NCBI RefSeq assembly: GCF_900215435.1
Contig: NZ_OCMY01000001.1
Location: 2,356,001-2,420,000 of the forward strand
Source of the DNA: Candidatus Pantoea floridensis
GTDB lineage: Bacteria; Pseudomonadota; Gammaproteobacteria; Enterobacterales; Enterobacteriaceae
Reading direction: 5' to 3'
DNA length: 64,000 nt
In this document: positions 51,186 through 62,000 of the stretch, piece by piece
How the letters are laid out: each line of letters opens with the position of its first letter
How positions within the stretch are numbered: the stretch's first letter is position 1
Notes under the pieces: model-generated
The model's database searches: none
What the model was told of the DNA's origin: nothing
What the model saw: the letters and a program-made list of their open reading frames with translations, nothing else
Made by a program: the position numbers and the translations under genes

Positions 51186-53132
51186 CTATTTCTTATGCAA
51201 ATCCACCTGCCACAGCGCAAAACCGATCTCATCGCTGCCTACCGCTTTCATCGGGTAATCGGCATGCTGTTCAATAAACTGCGTGGCTTTCGCGCCGGGT
51301 GCGGTTTCAAAACGGATATCCAGCGGCGTGGTGCTGCTAATCGGTGCCAGGCGCCAGTTGTGATCCGCCTGCGGTTTCACTTCGCCGTGCGCTTTGGTCT
51401 CGCTGCTGATATAAGCGGCAACCACCGAGCGGTTCTCATCCGGTGAAGCAAACGCGACATACTTATCGCCGGTGCCGGCAAACTTACCGCCATAAGCGCG
51501 GTAGTTATTGGTGGCGACCAGGAAGGTGGCATTGGGATCAATCGGCTTGCCTTGCCAGGTGAGGTCCTTAATACGCGATGCCTGCTTGTTGCTCAGCGTG
51601 CATTCCGCGTCGTAACGCGCCGGTTGCGTTACATCGATTTGGTACTGCACGCCATCGATCACATCGAAGTTATAGGTGCGGAAATCCCAGTTGATCAGCG
51701 ATTGCGGTTTGCTGCTATGCGGATCAATTTGATTGAACTGCGCGGCGGAACACTCCAGCCACTCTTTCACCTGCGCCCCGCTGACTTTCATCACCACCAG
51801 CGTATTGGGGTAGAGATAGAGATCGGCGGCATTACGGAAGGTAAGATTGCCTTTCTCCACTTCTACGTAGCTGGCGGGATCGTTCTTACGACCACCGGCT
51901 TTAAACGGTGCCGCGGCGGAGAGCACCGGCAAGCGGCCGAGATCGGGATCGCCCTGAATAAAGTGCTCAACGTAAGCGCGCTGCGCGTTATTGACGATCT
52001 GCACCGTGGGATCGTCCTGTACCAGCGACAGGTAGCTGTACATCACGTCGGCAGATTTGCCGATCGGTTTGGCAACAAACTCGCGCGTGGCACGGTGATC
52101 CTGTTCCAGCACTTTTACTAAGTTGGCATCTTCAGCGGCCAGCGATTTTTTCGCCGTGCTGTCATAAATCGGACGCGCTTCGGCTTTGCCCTGCGCCACC
52201 TGCCATTTGCCGCCGTCATTATTCAGCACTAAATCGACCACGCCAAGATGATCGCCCCACATGCCGGGCATGACGGCAGGAACACCGTTCAGCGTGCCTT
52301 GTGCAATATCAGCGCCTTGTATGGCGGCGAATTCTTTGCTCGGGAACACGGCATGCGCATGGCCGAACATGATGGCGTTGATGCCTGGAACCTGGCTTAG
52401 GTAGTAAACCGAGTTTTCGGCCATGGCGTGATAGGGTTCGCTGCTTAAGCCGGAGTGCGGAATAGCGACGATAATTTCAGCACCTTTTGCGCGCATTTCC
52501 GGCACATAGCGCTTCGCTGTTGCCGTAATATCATCAACCCGCACTTTTCCCTGCAGATTGTTGCGATCCCACACCATAATCTGCGGTGGAACGAAGCCGA
52601 TGTAACCGATTTTCAGCGTGTGCGGCTTGCCTTCACGGTCCGTGACCGTCGTTTCTTTGATCAGATAGGGCGTAAACAGCGGTTTCCCGCTCTTTTCATC
52701 GATAATGTTGGCATTGACGTAAGGGAAGCGTGCGCCAGCCAGCGCTTTTTGCAGATACGGTAAGCCATAGTTGAATTCATGATTGCCAAGGTTACCAACC
52801 ACATAATCCAGCGTGTTCATTGCCTTATAGACGGGATGCACTTCGCCCGGTTTTAGCCCCTTCGCCGCCATGTAATCACCCAGCGGACTTCCCTGAATGA
52901 TATCGCCGTTATCCACCAGCAGGCTGTTCTTCGCTTCAGCGCGCGCCTGCTGAATCAGTGTCGCGGTACGAACCAGGCCAAACTTCTCGGTGGGCGTATC
53001 TTTGTAATAATCGAAATCCATCATATTGCTGTGCAGATCGGTGGTTTCCAGAATGCGCAGATCCACCGTAGCAGCCTGTACCGTAGCGGCAGAAATACAC
53101 AGCGCCAATAACGACATGCTCGCTTTGAACAT
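51186..53132 (-). CDS. cpdB: Periplasmic 2',3'-cyclic-nucleotide 2'-phosphodiesterase/3'-nucleotidase
   Basis: 648 residues. Signal peptide to VQA-A (about 1-20), N-terminal metallophosphatase domain ([44 protein letters not shown]) and C-terminal 5'-nucleotidase domain (about 360-565). It salvages extracellular 2',3'-cyclic nucleotides and 3'-nucleotides. It is divergent from cysQ. Confidence 0.97.
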   Translation of the reverse strand: MFKASMSLLALCISAATVQAATVDLRILETTDLHSNMMDFDYYKDTPTEKFGLVRTATLIQQARAEAKNSLLVDNGDIIQGSPLGDYMAAKGLKPGEVHPVYKAMNTLDYVVGNLGNHEFNYGLPYLQKALAGARFPYVNANIIDEKSGKPLFTPYLIKETTVTDREGKPHTLKIGYIGFVPPQIMVWDRNNLQGKVRVDDITATAKRYVPEMRAKGAEIIVAIPHSGLSSEPYHAMAENSVYYLSQVPGINAIMFGHAHAVFPSKEFAAIQGADIAQGTLNGVPAVMPGMWGDHLGVVDLVLNNDGGKWQVAQGKAEARPIYDSTAKKSLAAEDANLVKVLEQDHRATREFVAKPIGKSADVMYSYLSLVQDDPTVQIVNNAQRAYVEHFIQGDPDLGRLPVLSAAAPFKAGGRKNDPASYVEVEKGNLTFRNAADLYLYPNTLVVMKVSGAQVKEWLECSAAQFNQIDPHSSKPQSLINWDFRTYNFDVIDGVQYQIDVTQPARYDAECTLSNKQASRIKDLTWQGKPIDPNATFLVATNNYRAYGGKFAGTGDKYVAFASPDENRSVVAAYISSETKAHGEVKPQADHNWRLAPISSTTPLDIRFETAPGAKATQFIEQHADYPMKAVGSDEIGFALWQVDLHKK

Positions 53133-53296
53133 CGCTTGCTCCTTGTTCGGTCCAATGGGCCTCTCAAAATAATGTAAAACGATGACGAATTATCATTTCA
53201 ATTTGTGATGGTGCTCGGAATTCCATCTTATTTCTTGCTATACGCCGCGCTCAGCGCGCATTCAGCATCCTGCCATAGCCGCAGCTGATGAACTAT

Positions 53297-53315
53297 GATA
53301 TTGATAATCATATAG
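53297..53315 (+). promoter_or_regulatory. Fur-box-like sequence between cpdB and cysQ
   Basis: GATATTGATAATCAT matches the Fur consensus at about 14 of 19 positions. It lies 111-129 bp upstream of cysQ. The same 293-bp gap also has GAATTATCATTTC near 53186. Evidence is sequence similarity only. Confidence 0.3.
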
Positions 53316-53425
53316 ATTGCCGTAGCAGACAGCGCAGTCGCAGGCTGTCGAAGGACAACTGCTAAAATAAGAACAGGTTGGCGGTGGATGTCTGACAGGC
53401 AGAATCAGCGGAAAAGAGGTGCAGA

Positions 53426-54172
53426 ATGTTAGATAAAATTTGTCAGCTGGCGCGTGAAGCGGGTGATGCCATTATGCAGGTTTATAACGGTGCAGAGCCG
53501 GTGGATGTCACGCGTAAGTCGGATGATTCGCCGGTTACGGCGGCCGATCTTGCCGCGCACCGGGTCATTGTTAGCGGGCTAAACACACTTACGCCAGATG
53601 TTCCGGTGTTATCAGAAGAAGATCCGCCGGGCTGGGAAGTGCGCCAGCACTGGCAGAAATATTGGCTGGTCGATCCGCTGGATGGCACCAAAGAGTTCAT
53701 CAAACGCAACGGCGAGTTTACGGTAAATATTGCGCTCATCGAAAACGGTAAGCCGGTGTTGGGCGTAGTGTATGCGCCGGTACTGGGCGTAATGTATTCC
53801 GCTGCGGAAGGTAAAGCCTGGAAAGAAGAGAACGGCCAGCAGATGCAGATCCATGCGCGTGAAGCGCGTCCGCCACTGGTGGTGGTGAGCCGTTCGCATT
53901 TTGATAGCGATACCGAGCTACAAGAATATCTGCATCAGCTGGGCGAGCATCAAACTACCTCCATCGGCTCATCGTTGAAGTTCTGCCTGGTGGCAGAAGG
54001 CGCCGCGCAGCTTTATCCGCGCTTTGGACCGACAAATATCTGGGATACCGGTGCGGGACACGCCGTGGCGATCGCTGCAGGTGCGCATGTACATGACTGG
54101 CAGGGCAAAACGCTTGACTACACGCCGCGTGAGTCGTTTCTCAATCCCGGTTTCCGCGTCTCGCTGTTTTAA
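53426..54172 (+). CDS. cysQ: 3'(2'),5'-bisphosphate nucleotidase CysQ
   Basis: 248 residues, inositol-monophosphatase fold. It removes the 3'-phosphate from PAP, a toxic by-product of sulfate assimilation. The Li-sensitive motifs [15 protein letters not shown] and [14 protein letters not shown] are complete. AGAGGTG precedes the ATG. It is convergent with ytfJ across a repeat-filled gap. Confidence 0.97.
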   Translation: MLDKICQLAREAGDAIMQVYNGAEPVDVTRKSDDSPVTAADLAAHRVIVSGLNTLTPDVPVLSEEDPPGWEVRQHWQKYWLVDPLDGTKEFIKRNGEFTVNIALIENGKPVLGVVYAPVLGVMYSAAEGKAWKEENGQQMQIHAREARPPLVVVSRSHFDSDTELQEYLHQLGEHQTTSIGSSLKFCLVAEGAAQLYPRFGPTNIWDTGAGHAVAIAAGAHVHDWQGKTLDYTPRESFLNPGFRVSLF

Positions 54173-54182
54173 GATTGGATAG

Positions 54183-54350
54183 GGTCGCCATAAATGGCGT
54201 AATGCCGATCGGTTCAGCGCCGTCTCCAATCACCGCACCTTCCGTAGCGGCGCGATTCATCGCGCAATGAATTGCGCCGCTACAATGTGTGCTCTCGGTA
54301 ATGAGGTTTTCCATGTCTTAACTGACGAACATTACGCCATGAATGGCGAC
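54183..54350. repeat. Composite palindromic repeat between cysQ and ytfJ
   Basis: Bounded by two inverted copies of the CGCCAT/ATGGCG palindrome (54183-54199 and 54335-54350). Between them is a long hairpin with 17-bp arms GTAGCGGCGCGATTCAT/ATGAATTGCGCCGCTAC (54244-54260 and 54267-54283, one mismatch). The outer palindromes belong to the family seen after tldD, rnr, ytfK and ytfP. The 189-bp gap between the convergent genes is almost entirely repeat. Confidence 0.75.
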
Positions 54351-54361
54351 CCCGATAATCC

Positions 54362-54919
54362 TTACTTCTGCAATAGCTCATGAATCAGCTTCATCGCCTG
54401 CTGCACTTCATCCTGCGTTAGCGGCCCATCTTTGGCATAGCGCACATGCGCGGTGTTATCCAATATCACAATCGCCGAGCCGCCTTTCTCTAATTGCCAG
54501 GCCTGCCGAGCGCTGCCGTTGCTATCGACAATAAATTGCGACCACGGATATTGCTGCTTATTGCTCTCAATACTGCTGCGTACAAACATGCCGGTGCCAG
54601 GAATGGCATCGTCGGTATTTACAATGGTGGTCGTTTGATAACGATCGTGCGGCAGATGTGCCGCTTTAATCGCTTCAATCAGCGCTGCATTCTGCTCTTT
54701 AGCGGACGAACGGCCAGCGATATGTAAGATGACGCGTACTTTTCCACTCAGCTGCGCGCTATTCCAGGATTTGTAGCTAAACTTATCTTGTTGATAAAGC
54801 AGCTCTCCCCGGTCATTGATGCCCACGGCAGGCACGCGTTCACCCGTTTTGAATGCATGTGCCGAGGCCAGGGCAGGCAGCAGCAAAGCCAGTGCTAATA
54901 CAGAATGTCCCAAACGCAT
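54362..54919 (-). CDS. ytfJ: YtfJ, secreted thioredoxin-fold protein
   Basis: 185 residues. Signal peptide to ALASA (about 1-20). The mature domain matches YtfJ throughout (KTGERVPAVGINDRGELL, HIAGRSSAKEQNAALIEAIKAAHLPHDRYQTTTIVNTDDAIPGTGMFVRSS). The YtfJ family has a thioredoxin-like fold without a CXXC pair; its role is unknown. ATG 54919 with AAGGAG 7 nt upstream is preferred over a 25-residue longer frame. Confidence 0.93.
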   Translation of the reverse strand: MRLGHSVLALALLLPALASAHAFKTGERVPAVGINDRGELLYQQDKFSYKSWNSAQLSGKVRVILHIAGRSSAKEQNAALIEAIKAAHLPHDRYQTTTIVNTDDAIPGTGMFVRSSIESNKQQYPWSQFIVDSNGSARQAWQLEKGGSAIVILDNTAHVRYAKDGPLTQDEVQQAMKLIHELLQK

Positions 54920-55154
54920 TGTCAAACTCCTTGGTGATCCGACCAGTTGTTCATGTTCCTGCAATATTAGGCGTGGATAATGCGTCTGTCGCAATGAGTT
55001 AACAGGTTTGCAACCTATGCCACAATTCCATAATGAGTGAAGGTTTATACTGGGTTTAGTGAGGCTGATAACAGAGTATTCTGTAATGATGTGTCAATTC
55101 AGTAAATAATTCACTTTTTCGGAACATCGGCAACGAAGGATGCTCTATAGTTAT

Positions 55155-55172
55155 GCTTCATTTGCGCTTCAT
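55155..55172 (+). promoter_or_regulatory. Pho-box-like direct repeat upstream of ytfK
   Basis: GCTTCAT-TTGC-GCTTCAT: two identical 7-mers separated by 4 bp, the geometry of a PhoB box (consensus CTGTCAT-N4-CTGTCAY). It ends 61 bp before the ytfK ATG. ytfK is PhoB-dependent in E. coli, which supports the reading. Confidence 0.5.
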
Positions 55173-55233
55173 GGGTTCGTGCCAAATTTGGTAACGACGG
55201 AGCGTATTAAAAAATTTTCAGGAGTTAATCAGC

Positions 55234-55440
55234 ATGAAGATCTTCCAGCGCTATAATCCGCTGCAAATCGCGAAATATGTAAAAACGCTATTTAGAGGAA
55301 GGTTGTATATCAAGGATGTTGGCGCGTTTGAGTTTGATAAAGGCAAAGTCATGTTGCCTCGCGTTAAAGACAAACAACATCTTAGCGTGATGTCAGAGAT
55401 CAACCGCCAGGTACTGCGGCTGCAAGCCGAGTACAACTAA
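55234..55440 (+). CDS. ytfK: YtfK, small DUF1107 protein (stringent response)
   Basis: 68 residues with the family pattern [40 protein letters not shown]. coli YtfK binds SpoT and tips it toward (p)ppGpp synthesis under phosphate or fatty-acid starvation. CAGGAG precedes the ATG. A Pho-box-like repeat lies upstream. Confidence 0.93.
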   Translation: MKIFQRYNPLQIAKYVKTLFRGRLYIKDVGAFEFDKGKVMLPRVKDKQHLSVMSEINRQVLRLQAEYN

Positions 55441-55453
55441 GTAAGCAAAATAA

Positions 55454-55472
55454 AGGGCGCCGATGGCGCCCT
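55454..55472 (+). terminator. Hairpin after ytfK
   Basis: An 8-bp stem AGGGCGCC/GGCGCCCT with a 3-nt loop. The U-tract after it is interrupted (CAGTATTT). Confidence 0.6.
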
Positions 55473-55499
55473 CAGTATTTCTGCGGTTGGTGTTGTGTT

Positions 55500-55518
55500 G
55501 GTCGCGATAACTGGCGAC
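55500..55518. repeat. Degenerate GGTCGC/GCGAC palindrome after ytfK
   Basis: GGTCGCGATAACTGGCGAC, then TCTACGACGACTC. This is a decayed single copy of the palindrome family, touching the ytfL stop codon between convergent ytfK and ytfL. Confidence 0.55.
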
Positions 55519-55519
55519 T

Positions 55520-56857
55520 CTACGACGACTCCGATTCATCCACCGCATTCTTCGATACATTCAGCACCGGCGGACGTTCATCAATGCGTGTCACCAACAG
55601 CTGATCGATGCGGTAACTGTCAATATCGACCACTTCAAACTTGTAGCCGGAAAACTTCACAAAATCGGTACGCTTAGGAATTTTGCGCAGCATGTACATC
55701 ATGAAGCCGCCAATGGTTTCGTAATTGCCAGACTGCGGAAAATCATCAATATCCAGCACGCGCATGACGTCATCAATCGGCGTACCGCCTTCTACCAGCC
55801 ATGAGTTCTCATCACGCGCGACAATCTGTTCTTCCTGACCTTGGCCGACCAAATCGCCCATCAGCGTGGTCATCACGTCATTCAGCGTGATGATACCGAC
55901 CACCAACGCATATTCGTTCATGATCACCGCGAAGTCTTCACCGGCGGTTTTGAAGCTTTCCAGCGCTTCAGAGAGCGTCAGCGTATCCGGCACAATCAGC
56001 GCCGAGCGAATTTGCACACCGCTGTTGAGCGTCAAACTCTGGTTGCCCAGTACGCGCAGCAGCAGTTCTTTCGAATCCACATAGCCGACGATATGGTCAA
56101 TATCGCCATCGCACACGATAAATTTGGAGTGCGGATGCTGAGCGATTTTGGTTTTGAGGGTCGTTTCATCTTCGTGTAAATCGAACCACACCACGTTCTC
56201 GCGCGAGGTCATTGATGACGGCACGGTGCGTGATTCCAGTTCAAAAACGTTTTCAATCAGCTCATGTTCCTGCTTACGCAGCACGCCGGCCAAGGCGCCC
56301 GCTTCTACCACTGCATAAATATCGTCGGAGGTAATATCGTCTTTACGCACCATCGGCAATTTGAACATGCGGAAGAAGACGTTGGCTAAACCGTTGAATA
56401 GCCACACCAACGGGCGCAGCACCACTAAACAGAAGCGCATTGGGTTGATGATACGCAGCGCCACCGCTTCCGGTGCAATCATCCCTACGCGTTTTGGTGT
56501 GAGATCAGCAAACAGAATGAACAGGCTGGTTACAATGGTAAAAGAGCAGATAAAACTGAGTTGTTCTGCGAGTTCTGGGGCCACAAAGCGGCTAAACAGG
56601 CCATTGAAGGCAGGAGAGAAAGCCGCATCGCCGACAATACCGCCGAGGATAGCCACGGCATTGAGGCCAATTTGCACCACGGTGAAGAACATGCCGGGTT
56701 GTTCCTGCATTTTCAGCACGCGCTGTGCGTTGATATTGCCTTCGTCAGCCAGTAACTTCAGCTTGATCTTGCGGGCAGCCGCCAGCGAGATCTCCGAAAG
56801 AGAAAAAAATGAACTGATGAGAATCAGTAAAAGAATGACAAGTAAGCTATCGAGCAT
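55520..56857 (-). CDS. ytfL: YtfL, CNNM/CorC-family membrane protein
   Basis: 445 residues. DUF21/CNNM membrane domain (about 1-200, several hydrophobic segments), a CBS pair (about 215-335) and a C-terminal CorC_HlyC domain (about 350-430). The family is linked to divalent cation transport, and E. coli YtfL has been linked to polyamine export; neither is provable from sequence. A structured leader of about 175 nt precedes it. In K-12 msrA is next door, but it is missing here. Confidence 0.92.
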   Translation of the reverse strand: MLDSLLVILLLILISSFFSLSEISLAAARKIKLKLLADEGNINAQRVLKMQEQPGMFFTVVQIGLNAVAILGGIVGDAAFSPAFNGLFSRFVAPELAEQLSFICSFTIVTSLFILFADLTPKRVGMIAPEAVALRIINPMRFCLVVLRPLVWLFNGLANVFFRMFKLPMVRKDDITSDDIYAVVEAGALAGVLRKQEHELIENVFELESRTVPSSMTSRENVVWFDLHEDETTLKTKIAQHPHSKFIVCDGDIDHIVGYVDSKELLLRVLGNQSLTLNSGVQIRSALIVPDTLTLSEALESFKTAGEDFAVIMNEYALVVGIITLNDVMTTLMGDLVGQGQEEQIVARDENSWLVEGGTPIDDVMRVLDIDDFPQSGNYETIGGFMMYMLRKIPKRTDFVKFSGYKFEVVDIDSYRIDQLLVTRIDERPPVLNVSKNAVDESESS

Positions 56858-57034
56858 AAGAGATCCGTTGGGTTAATCACTTGTCATTTTTGGCCTGGGC
56901 AGCGCGGGAGTGGGCGTACATCCGGTACTCGCCAGTCAAACAGGCTATCCGTGCCAAAAATGTCTGCGCCATATCGACAAGATAAGGTTAACGTCGGGGC
57001 AGAAAAGAGTGCAGGCGAAGCCTGCTGGTCGCTG
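56858..57034 (-). promoter_or_regulatory. Structured 5' leader of ytfL
   Basis: Between the predicted start (promoter at 57035-57043) and the ytfL ATG the minus-strand RNA has several nested stems. An outer 10-bp pairing CATTTTTGGC/GCCAAAAATG (56885-56894 with 56953-56962) encloses a hairpin GGCG-TAC/GTA-CT-CGCC (about 56912-56932), and an upstream stem GCAGGC/GCCTGC lies at 57011-57025. It could be a cis-regulatory element. It does not match a riboswitch consensus I know. Confidence 0.45.
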
Positions 57035-57043
57035 ATTATAGCA
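57035..57043 (-). promoter_or_regulatory. Extended -10 promoter of ytfL
   Basis: On the minus strand TGC-TATAAT, an extended -10 with perfect hexamer; no recognisable -35, as is common for this class. It would start transcription near 57028. Confidence 0.55.
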
Positions 57044-57297
57044 GCAGCGCTTATCATGCCGCCAGAGGGGCGCACTGTGCGCTCGGATTAATCCGAGTGC
57101 GTGCGTGCCAGAGGCGGAAGACGTGCCTGGCTGTTGTATCGTTTCCCCCATTTACCGACAATAGCCCACAATTTGGCGTCGTCGCCGTTGTGGGTAAAAA
57201 GAGCGGCTATGCTGATGGGTACACGGCGGTGGTGATACCCTTCGAATGAATAAACGCCCCTGCGGAATAGGGGCCGGCATTATTAACAGGAGTACGT
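57044..57297. other. Remainder of ytfL-tamA gap; msrA absent
   Basis: With the leader above this makes a 440-bp gap. No msrA-like reading frame is present, although msrA occupies this place in K-12. A GCCCCT/AGGGGC hairpin (57256-57274) lies 24 bp before the tamA start. Nothing else is recognised. Confidence 0.4.
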
Positions 57298-59037
57298 GTG
57301 CCACGATTTCATATTTATTGTTTGGCCAGCCTGTTGCTTGCTGCACCTGTCGTCGAGGCAGCCAAGGTGCGCTTGCAGTTGGAAGGCCTGACCGGGGATT
57401 TGCAAAAGAACGTCAGGGCACGCTTGTCCACCATTGGCAGTGACGAGGTGTCAAACGACGGCCGTTTCCAGGCTCGTGTCTCAGTGGCGATTAAAGAAGG
57501 CCTGCGCGCGCTAGGTTACTACGAACCGCAGATCGATTTCGAATCGCGCCCGGCGCCCCCGCAGGGTGGTCGTCCGGTGTTGATTGCCCACGTTACGCCT
57601 GGCGAACCGGTAAAGATTGGTGGCAGTAACATCGTGATAGAAGGTGAGGCGAAAACCGACGAGGACTACCAAGCCTGGGTTAAACAGGGCACACCAAAAG
57701 TCGGCACGCAGTTGAATCACGGCGCCTACGACAAATTCAAAAATGGTTTCTCCAGCCTGGCATTGCGTAACGGTTACTTTGACGGTGACTTTAAGCAAAG
57801 CCAGCTTGGCGTATCGGTCGAGCGCCGCGAAGCGTTCTGGGACATCAATTACGATAGCGGTCCGCGTTATCGTTTTGGTGACGTCAGCTTCGAGGGCTCG
57901 CAAATCAACGAAGCCTACTTGCAGAATCTGGTGCCGTTTAAAAAAGGCGATCACTACAGTTCGCGGGATCTAGCTGAGCTCAACCGCCGTTTATCCGCCA
58001 CCGGCTGGTTTAACTCGGTGGTGGTGGCACCGGAGTTTGATAAAGGCCGTCAAACCAAAGTCCTGCCGCTCAGCGCCGCCGTATCGCCACGGGTGGAAAA
58101 TACCATCGAAACCGGCGTGGGTTACTCCACTGACGTCGGTCCGCGTCTGAAAGGCACGTGGAAAAAACCGTGGATTAACAGTAGCGGCCACAGCCTGGCT
58201 GCCAGCGCCTACGTCTCCGGACCTGAGCAGCAGCTCGATCTCAGCTATAAAGTGCCGCTGCTGAAAAGTCCGCTGGAGCAGTATTACACCTTCTCCGGTG
58301 GCGTGAAGCGCACCGATCTCAATGACACTAAAGCCGATACCACTACGCTGGCGATGTCGCGCAACTGGGACAGCAGCAGCGGTTGGCAGAAGGCGATCAA
58401 CCTGCGCTGGAGCCTCGATCACTTTACTCAGGCCAGCGTCACCAACACCACCATGCTGCTCTATCCGGGCGTGAGTCTGAACCGCACCCGTTCGCGCGGT
58501 GGGTTGATGCCAACGTGGGGCGATTCACAGCGTTATTCGGTGGATGTATCGGATACCACCTGGGGATCGGACGTTGATTTCATGATCCTGCAAGCGCAAA
58601 ACGTCTGGATTCGTACCCTCGCCGACAAGCATCGCTTCGTGGCGCGCGGCAATCTTGGTTGGATTGAAACCAACAATTTCGACAAAGTGCCGCCGGACCT
58701 GCGCTTCTTCGCCGGTGGCGATCGCAGTATTCGTGGGTACAAATATAAAGACATCTCGCCGCGTGATGATAATGGCAAGCTGACCGGTGCCTCAAAAATG
58801 GCCACCGGCTCGCTCGAATATCAATATAACGTGACCGGAAAATGGTGGGGCGCGGTGTTTGTCGATTCCGGTGAAGCCGTTAACGACATTAAGCAGAGCA
58901 ACGTTAAAACCGGCGCGGGCTTCGGCGTGCGCTGGTCTTCTCCGGTGGGGCCGATCAAGTTTGATATCGCACGGCCGATTGGCGATGACAAGGAGCATGG
59001 ATTGCAATTTTACGTAGGATTGGGGCCTGAACTATGA
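57298..59037 (+). CDS. tamA: TamA, Omp85-family outer-membrane assembly protein
   Basis: 579 residues from GTG 57298 (CAGGAG upstream). Signal peptide to VVEA-A, three POTRA domains (about 22-265) and a 16-strand beta-barrel with the Omp85 [15 protein letters not shown] lid region and terminal YVGLGPEL. With TamB it forms the translocation and assembly module spanning the envelope, acting in autotransporter assembly and phospholipid movement. It overlaps tamB by 4 nt (ATGA). Confidence 0.96.
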   Translation: MPRFHIYCLASLLLAAPVVEAAKVRLQLEGLTGDLQKNVRARLSTIGSDEVSNDGRFQARVSVAIKEGLRALGYYEPQIDFESRPAPPQGGRPVLIAHVTPGEPVKIGGSNIVIEGEAKTDEDYQAWVKQGTPKVGTQLNHGAYDKFKNGFSSLALRNGYFDGDFKQSQLGVSVERREAFWDINYDSGPRYRFGDVSFEGSQINEAYLQNLVPFKKGDHYSSRDLAELNRRLSATGWFNSVVVAPEFDKGRQTKVLPLSAAVSPRVENTIETGVGYSTDVGPRLKGTWKKPWINSSGHSLAASAYVSGPEQQLDLSYKVPLLKSPLEQYYTFSGGVKRTDLNDTKADTTTLAMSRNWDSSSGWQKAINLRWSLDHFTQASVTNTTMLLYPGVSLNRTRSRGGLMPTWGDSQRYSVDVSDTTWGSDVDFMILQAQNVWIRTLADKHRFVARGNLGWIETNNFDKVPPDLRFFAGGDRSIRGYKYKDISPRDDNGKLTGASKMATGSLEYQYNVTGKWWGAVFVDSGEAVNDIKQSNVKTGAGFGVRWSSPVGPIKFDIARPIGDDKEHGLQFYVGLGPEL

Positions 59038-62000
59038 AGCTATGGAAAAAGGTCCTGATTGGTATCGCTATTTTTTTAGTGCTGCTGCTTGGCGGCATCG
59101 CGTTTTTGGTTGGCACCACGCCCGGTTTGCATCTGCTGCTGAAAGGCGCCGATCGCTGGGTGCCGGGCTTATCGATCAAACAGGTTGACGGCGGCTGGCG
59201 CGATCTCACGCTGAGCGGTGTGAAGTATGAAATGCCAGGCGTCAGCGTGGATGCCGGGCGCTTCCATCTGGCGCTGAATCTCAACTGTTTGCTGCACTCC
59301 TCTGTGTGTGTGAATGATATCGCCTTGCAGGATGTTAGCGTGGTGGTGGATAGCAAAAAAATGGCCCCCGCCAGCGCGCCGCCACCGGAAGAGGAGAGCG
59401 GCAGCACCAATCTCAGCACGCCTTATCCCATTACGCTAAGCAAAGTGGGTTTGCATAACATCAACGTTAAGGTCGATGACACCGCGATTTCCCTGCTTGA
59501 TTTTACCACCGGCCTGCAGTGGCAAGATCGTGCGCTGACGCTGACGCCCACCCATATCCAAAGCCTGCTGATTGCGCTACCGAAAGCGGCCAAAGTGGTG
59601 GATGAGCAAGTGGTGCAGCCTAAAGTGGAGCAGCCACAGCCGCTGGAAAAACCCCTCGGTGAAACGCTACAGGAGATGTTTGCTAAGCCGCTGCTGCCCG
59701 AAATGCCTGACTTCCAGCTGCCGCTGGATATCACCGTACAGGAGCTGCTGGGTGAACAGCTGCGTATTACCGGCGATACCGATGTCTCTATTACACGCTT
59801 GTTGCTCAAAGCGAAAACCGCCGATCGCCATTTGCAGTTAGAAACCTTCGATGTTGATTCGCCGCACGGGCAGGTAAACGCCAGCGGTGAAGCCACCCTT
59901 GCCGATAATTGGCCGGTGAATTTTGCGCTGAACGGCACGCTCAATCTCGATCCCATTAAGGGTGAGAAGATCAAAATGAACCTCGGTGGCGCAATGCGCG
60001 AGGAGCTGAAGCTGGGGCTCAATCTCTCTGGCCCGGTGCGCGCGCAGCTTGATGCCAGTGCCCAACCTGCGGTCGCCGGTTTACCGCTGGCGTTGCATCT
60101 CACCAGTCCGCAGCTGCGCTGGCCGCTAACCGGCCCGGTGCAGTATCAGGCCGATAATCTGGATTATCAGTTCAAGGGCAAAGCCACCGACTACGTGATG
60201 TCGCTGCGCACCGCAGTGAAAGGCGAAGGAGTGCCACCGGCGACGATTGCACTGGACGGCAAAGGCAACGAGCAGCAGTTCAATCTCGATAAACTGCGCG
60301 TCGCGGCGCTGCAGGGCAATATCGATCTGACCGCGCTGGTGGACTGGAGTAAAGCCATCAGCTGGCGCAGCGAGCTGACGCTGTCAGGTATTAACACCGC
60401 CAAACAGTATCCGGATTGGCCAGCGAAATTGGATGGCAAAATAGCCACGCGCGGGAGTCTGTACGGCGGAAGCTGGCAGCTCAGCGTGCCGCAGCTAGCG
60501 CTGAAAGGTAACGTGAAACAGAACGCGCTGAGTGCCAACGGCACGTTAACCGGCAACAGCTACAACCAGTGGAAAATTCCCGGCCTGAATCTGGCGCTGG
60601 GACGTAACCATCTGGACGTGAAGGGCGAGCTGGGTGATAGCCTCAACCTTGATGCCACGCTTGATGCGCCGCAGTTGAACAACGCGCTACCTGGCCTTGG
60701 CGGCGTAGCGAAAGGCACCCTTAAAGCGCGTGGCACTCTGCAGGCACCGCAGCTGCTGGCCGATCTCACGGCAACCGGCTTGCGCTGGCAGCAGCTGCAA
60801 ATCCGGCGCATCGCCTTGCTGGGAGATGTGAAATCCAGCGATCAGGTGGCCGGGAAGCTGCAATTACGCGTGGAACAGCTGCAGCAAGATGCATTGAAAG
60901 TGAATCTGCTGACGCTGAATGCCGATGGTAATGAGCATCAGCATCAGCTGAAGCTCAATGTTGAGGGCGAACCGGTTTCCGGTCAGCTGGCGCTTAACGG
61001 CAGTTTCGATCGCAAAACTGAGCGCTGGCAGGGCAATCTTAACAACACCCGCTTTGACACGCCGGTAGGCGAATGGCGCCTGACGCGCGCAATGGCCATT
61101 GATTACCTCAACAGTAAACAGACGGCGACCATTGGGCCGCACTGCTGGCAGAATCCTAATGCGCAGCTGTGCGTGCCGGAACCGATTGAAGCAGGCGCCA
61201 GTGGACATGCACACGTCGTGCTTAATCGCTTCGATCTGGCGATGATCAAACCGTTCCTCACTGATGCCACCAAACTGAACGGGGTGTTCAGCGGTGATGC
61301 GCGCGTCAACTGGACGGCTGACGGCGCGTTGCCAACCGGTTCCGTTTCGCTGAAAGGTAATGGCGTTAAGGTGGAGCAGGATGTTCAAGGCAACAGCTTA
61401 CCCATCGCCTTCGATACGCTGAATCTGAATGCGGCGCTGCGTAACGGTCGTGCGCAGCTGGATTGGCTGATCCATATCGTTAATAACGGGCAGCTAAGCG
61501 GTAACGTACAAATTGCCGATCCGCAGAACCGCCGGCAGCTGTCGGGCAACATCGGCATCAGCAATATTTCGCTGGCGATGCTCAATCCCGCGCTGATGTC
61601 AGGTGAGAAGATCAAAGGCAACCTGAACAGCAATCTGCGCCTTGGCGGTACGCTGCAGCAGCCGCAGGTGTTTGGCCAGCTGGGGCTCAGGGATGTGGAT
61701 GTCGACGGCAGCTTTATGCCGGTCGATCTCACCGCTGCCAACCTCAATATGGTGTTCAACGGTATGAGCTCAACGCTCAACGGCCTGATCCAGACGGCGC
61801 AGGGCAATATCAATCTGAGCGGTGACGCTGACTGGAGCCAGTTGGATAACTGGCGAGCCCGCGTGGCGGCGCAGGGCAGTCGCGTACGCGTCACCGTCCC
61901 GCCGATGGTGCGCATGGATGTATCGCCAGATTTGGTGTTTGAAGCCACGCCAGCCGCGTTCAATCTGGACGGTAAAGTGGATATTCCGTGGGCGCGCATC

